A DNA stretch of 64,000 nucleotides, taken from Martinezella hainanensis (lineage in GTDB: Bacteria; Pseudomonadota; Alphaproteobacteria; Rhizobiales; Rhizobiaceae). The DNA is taken from the NCBI RefSeq assembly GCF_900094555.1, contig NZ_FMAC01000010.1, positions 141,605-205,604 on the forward strand. Reading direction: 5' to 3'. The position numbers were made by a program, and so were the translations under genes. Positions 63,632 to 64,000 of the stretch are shown here, piece by piece; positions within the stretch are counted from its first letter, which is position 1; each line of letters starts with the position of its first letter. The notes beneath the pieces were generated by a model. The model was not told the origin of the DNA, did no database searches, and saw only the letters and a list, made by a program, of their open reading frames with translations.

Positions 63632-64000
63632 GTTGCATTTGAAAATGGAATCTGCCCCTGTGGAGAAGCTAACCCAAGTGCATCGTGCCGGTGTTGAGGG
63701 TAGGGGATCACCCCGCTTCTTGCAAATGGGTCATGAACACCTCCGCCGGCGTCTTGTAACCCAGGCATCTTCGTGGTTGATCGTTGAGATGGCGGGCAAG
63801 TTGGGTAAGGTCGCGTTGTGACACGGCCGCCAGGTCGGTATCGCCGGGCATGAAGCGACGAATGCGCTTATTGGCATTCTCCACAGCGCCTTTCTGCCAC
63901 GGTGCGCTGGGATCGCAAAACCAGCTGCGCGCGCCGATACCATCTTCCAGAGCCCGGAAGCCGGCAAACTCCGTGCCGCGATCAAAGGTGAAGCTCTGGC
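63632..64000 (-). mobile_element. IS30-family insertion sequence, one end (continues outside window)
   Basis: The element enters at the window edge and includes the transposase 3' part plus a short non-coding end. The sequence after the transposase stop reaches GTTGCATTTGAAAATGGAATC (from 63632), which might be the terminal inverted repeat. The other end lies outside, so the boundary and any target duplication cannot be confirmed. Confidence 0.55.
63708..64000 (-). CDS. IS30-family transposase, C-terminal part (5' end outside window)
   Basis: Read on the minus strand from 63998 the frame gives QSFTFDRGTEFAGFRALEDG, then WFCDPSAPWQKGAVENANKR and IRRFMPGDTDLAAVSQRDL, ending near KTPAEVFMTHLQEAG and TGA 63708-63710. 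The Asp in DRGTEF and the Glu in GAVENAN are the second and third residues of the DDE triad of IS30 transposases. About 97 residues are present; the N-terminal HTH and first Asp lie outside. Confidence 0.92.
   Translation of the reverse strand, partial: QSFTFDRGTEFAGFRALEDGIGARSWFCDPSAPWQKGAVENANKRIRRFMPGDTDLAAVSQRDLTQLARHLNDQPRRCLGYKTPAEVFMTHLQEAG

Overview
The window looks like a chromosomal or large-replicon segment of a fast-growing rhizobium (Rhizobiaceae, Alphaproteobacteria). It is GC-rich and packed with sugar ABC transporters. It also carries a complete type VI secretion locus in the impA-impN order known from Rhizobium leguminosarum and Agrobacterium. All identifications come from reading the sequence; no database search was run.

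Layout. 1-3050: the end of an aldo/keto reductase, a queC-queD-queE operon (7-deazaguanine / queuosine precursors) and an ArsR-type repressor. 3378-3634: a 67-residue protein gene followed by a strong hairpin. 3771-14771: a sugar-acid catabolic regulon. It has an SMP-30 lactonase, a GlcG-like protein, an L-idonate 5-dehydrogenase-like enzyme, a GhrB-like reductase, a gluconate 5-dehydrogenase-like SDR, a gluconokinase, a beta-hydroxyacid dehydrogenase, a small dimeric-barrel protein, a LacI regulator and a ribose-type ABC transporter. Four near-identical TGTTATCGATAACA palindromes cover every promoter region of this block, which argues for one LacI regulon. 15108-18145: a TTG-start AraC regulator, a small secreted protein and an orphan Wza-like lipoprotein.

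18157-47786: the T6SS. The leftward operon runs tssA-tssB-tssC-tssC2-tagJ-tssE-tssF-tssG-fha-tssK-tssL-tssM-tagF/pppA-kinase. The rightward operon runs clpV-hcp-unknown-vgrG-DUF2169-DUF4150/AHH nuclease toxin-beta-propeller protein-GAD-like protein. The last three genes are visibly AT-richer and look like an exchangeable effector/immunity cassette. The tssA reading frame continues upstream of its first ATG with conserved TssA residues, so its true start is probably a CTG.

47910-57074: a leftward eight-gene operon with a sugar ABC transporter (ATPase, permease, binding protein), an SDR dehydrogenase, DhaK, DhaL, a fusion of a SorC-type regulator with a complete DhaK kinase domain, and a second DhaL. 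It probably takes up a polyol or ketose, oxidises it and phosphorylates it. The fusion suggests that substrate phosphorylation is wired directly to transcription. 57373-63491: an FMN reductase, a GntR regulator, a beta-propeller lactonase, a PAS-GAF-GGDEF-EAL protein and an EamA transporter. The window ends inside an IS30-family transposase.
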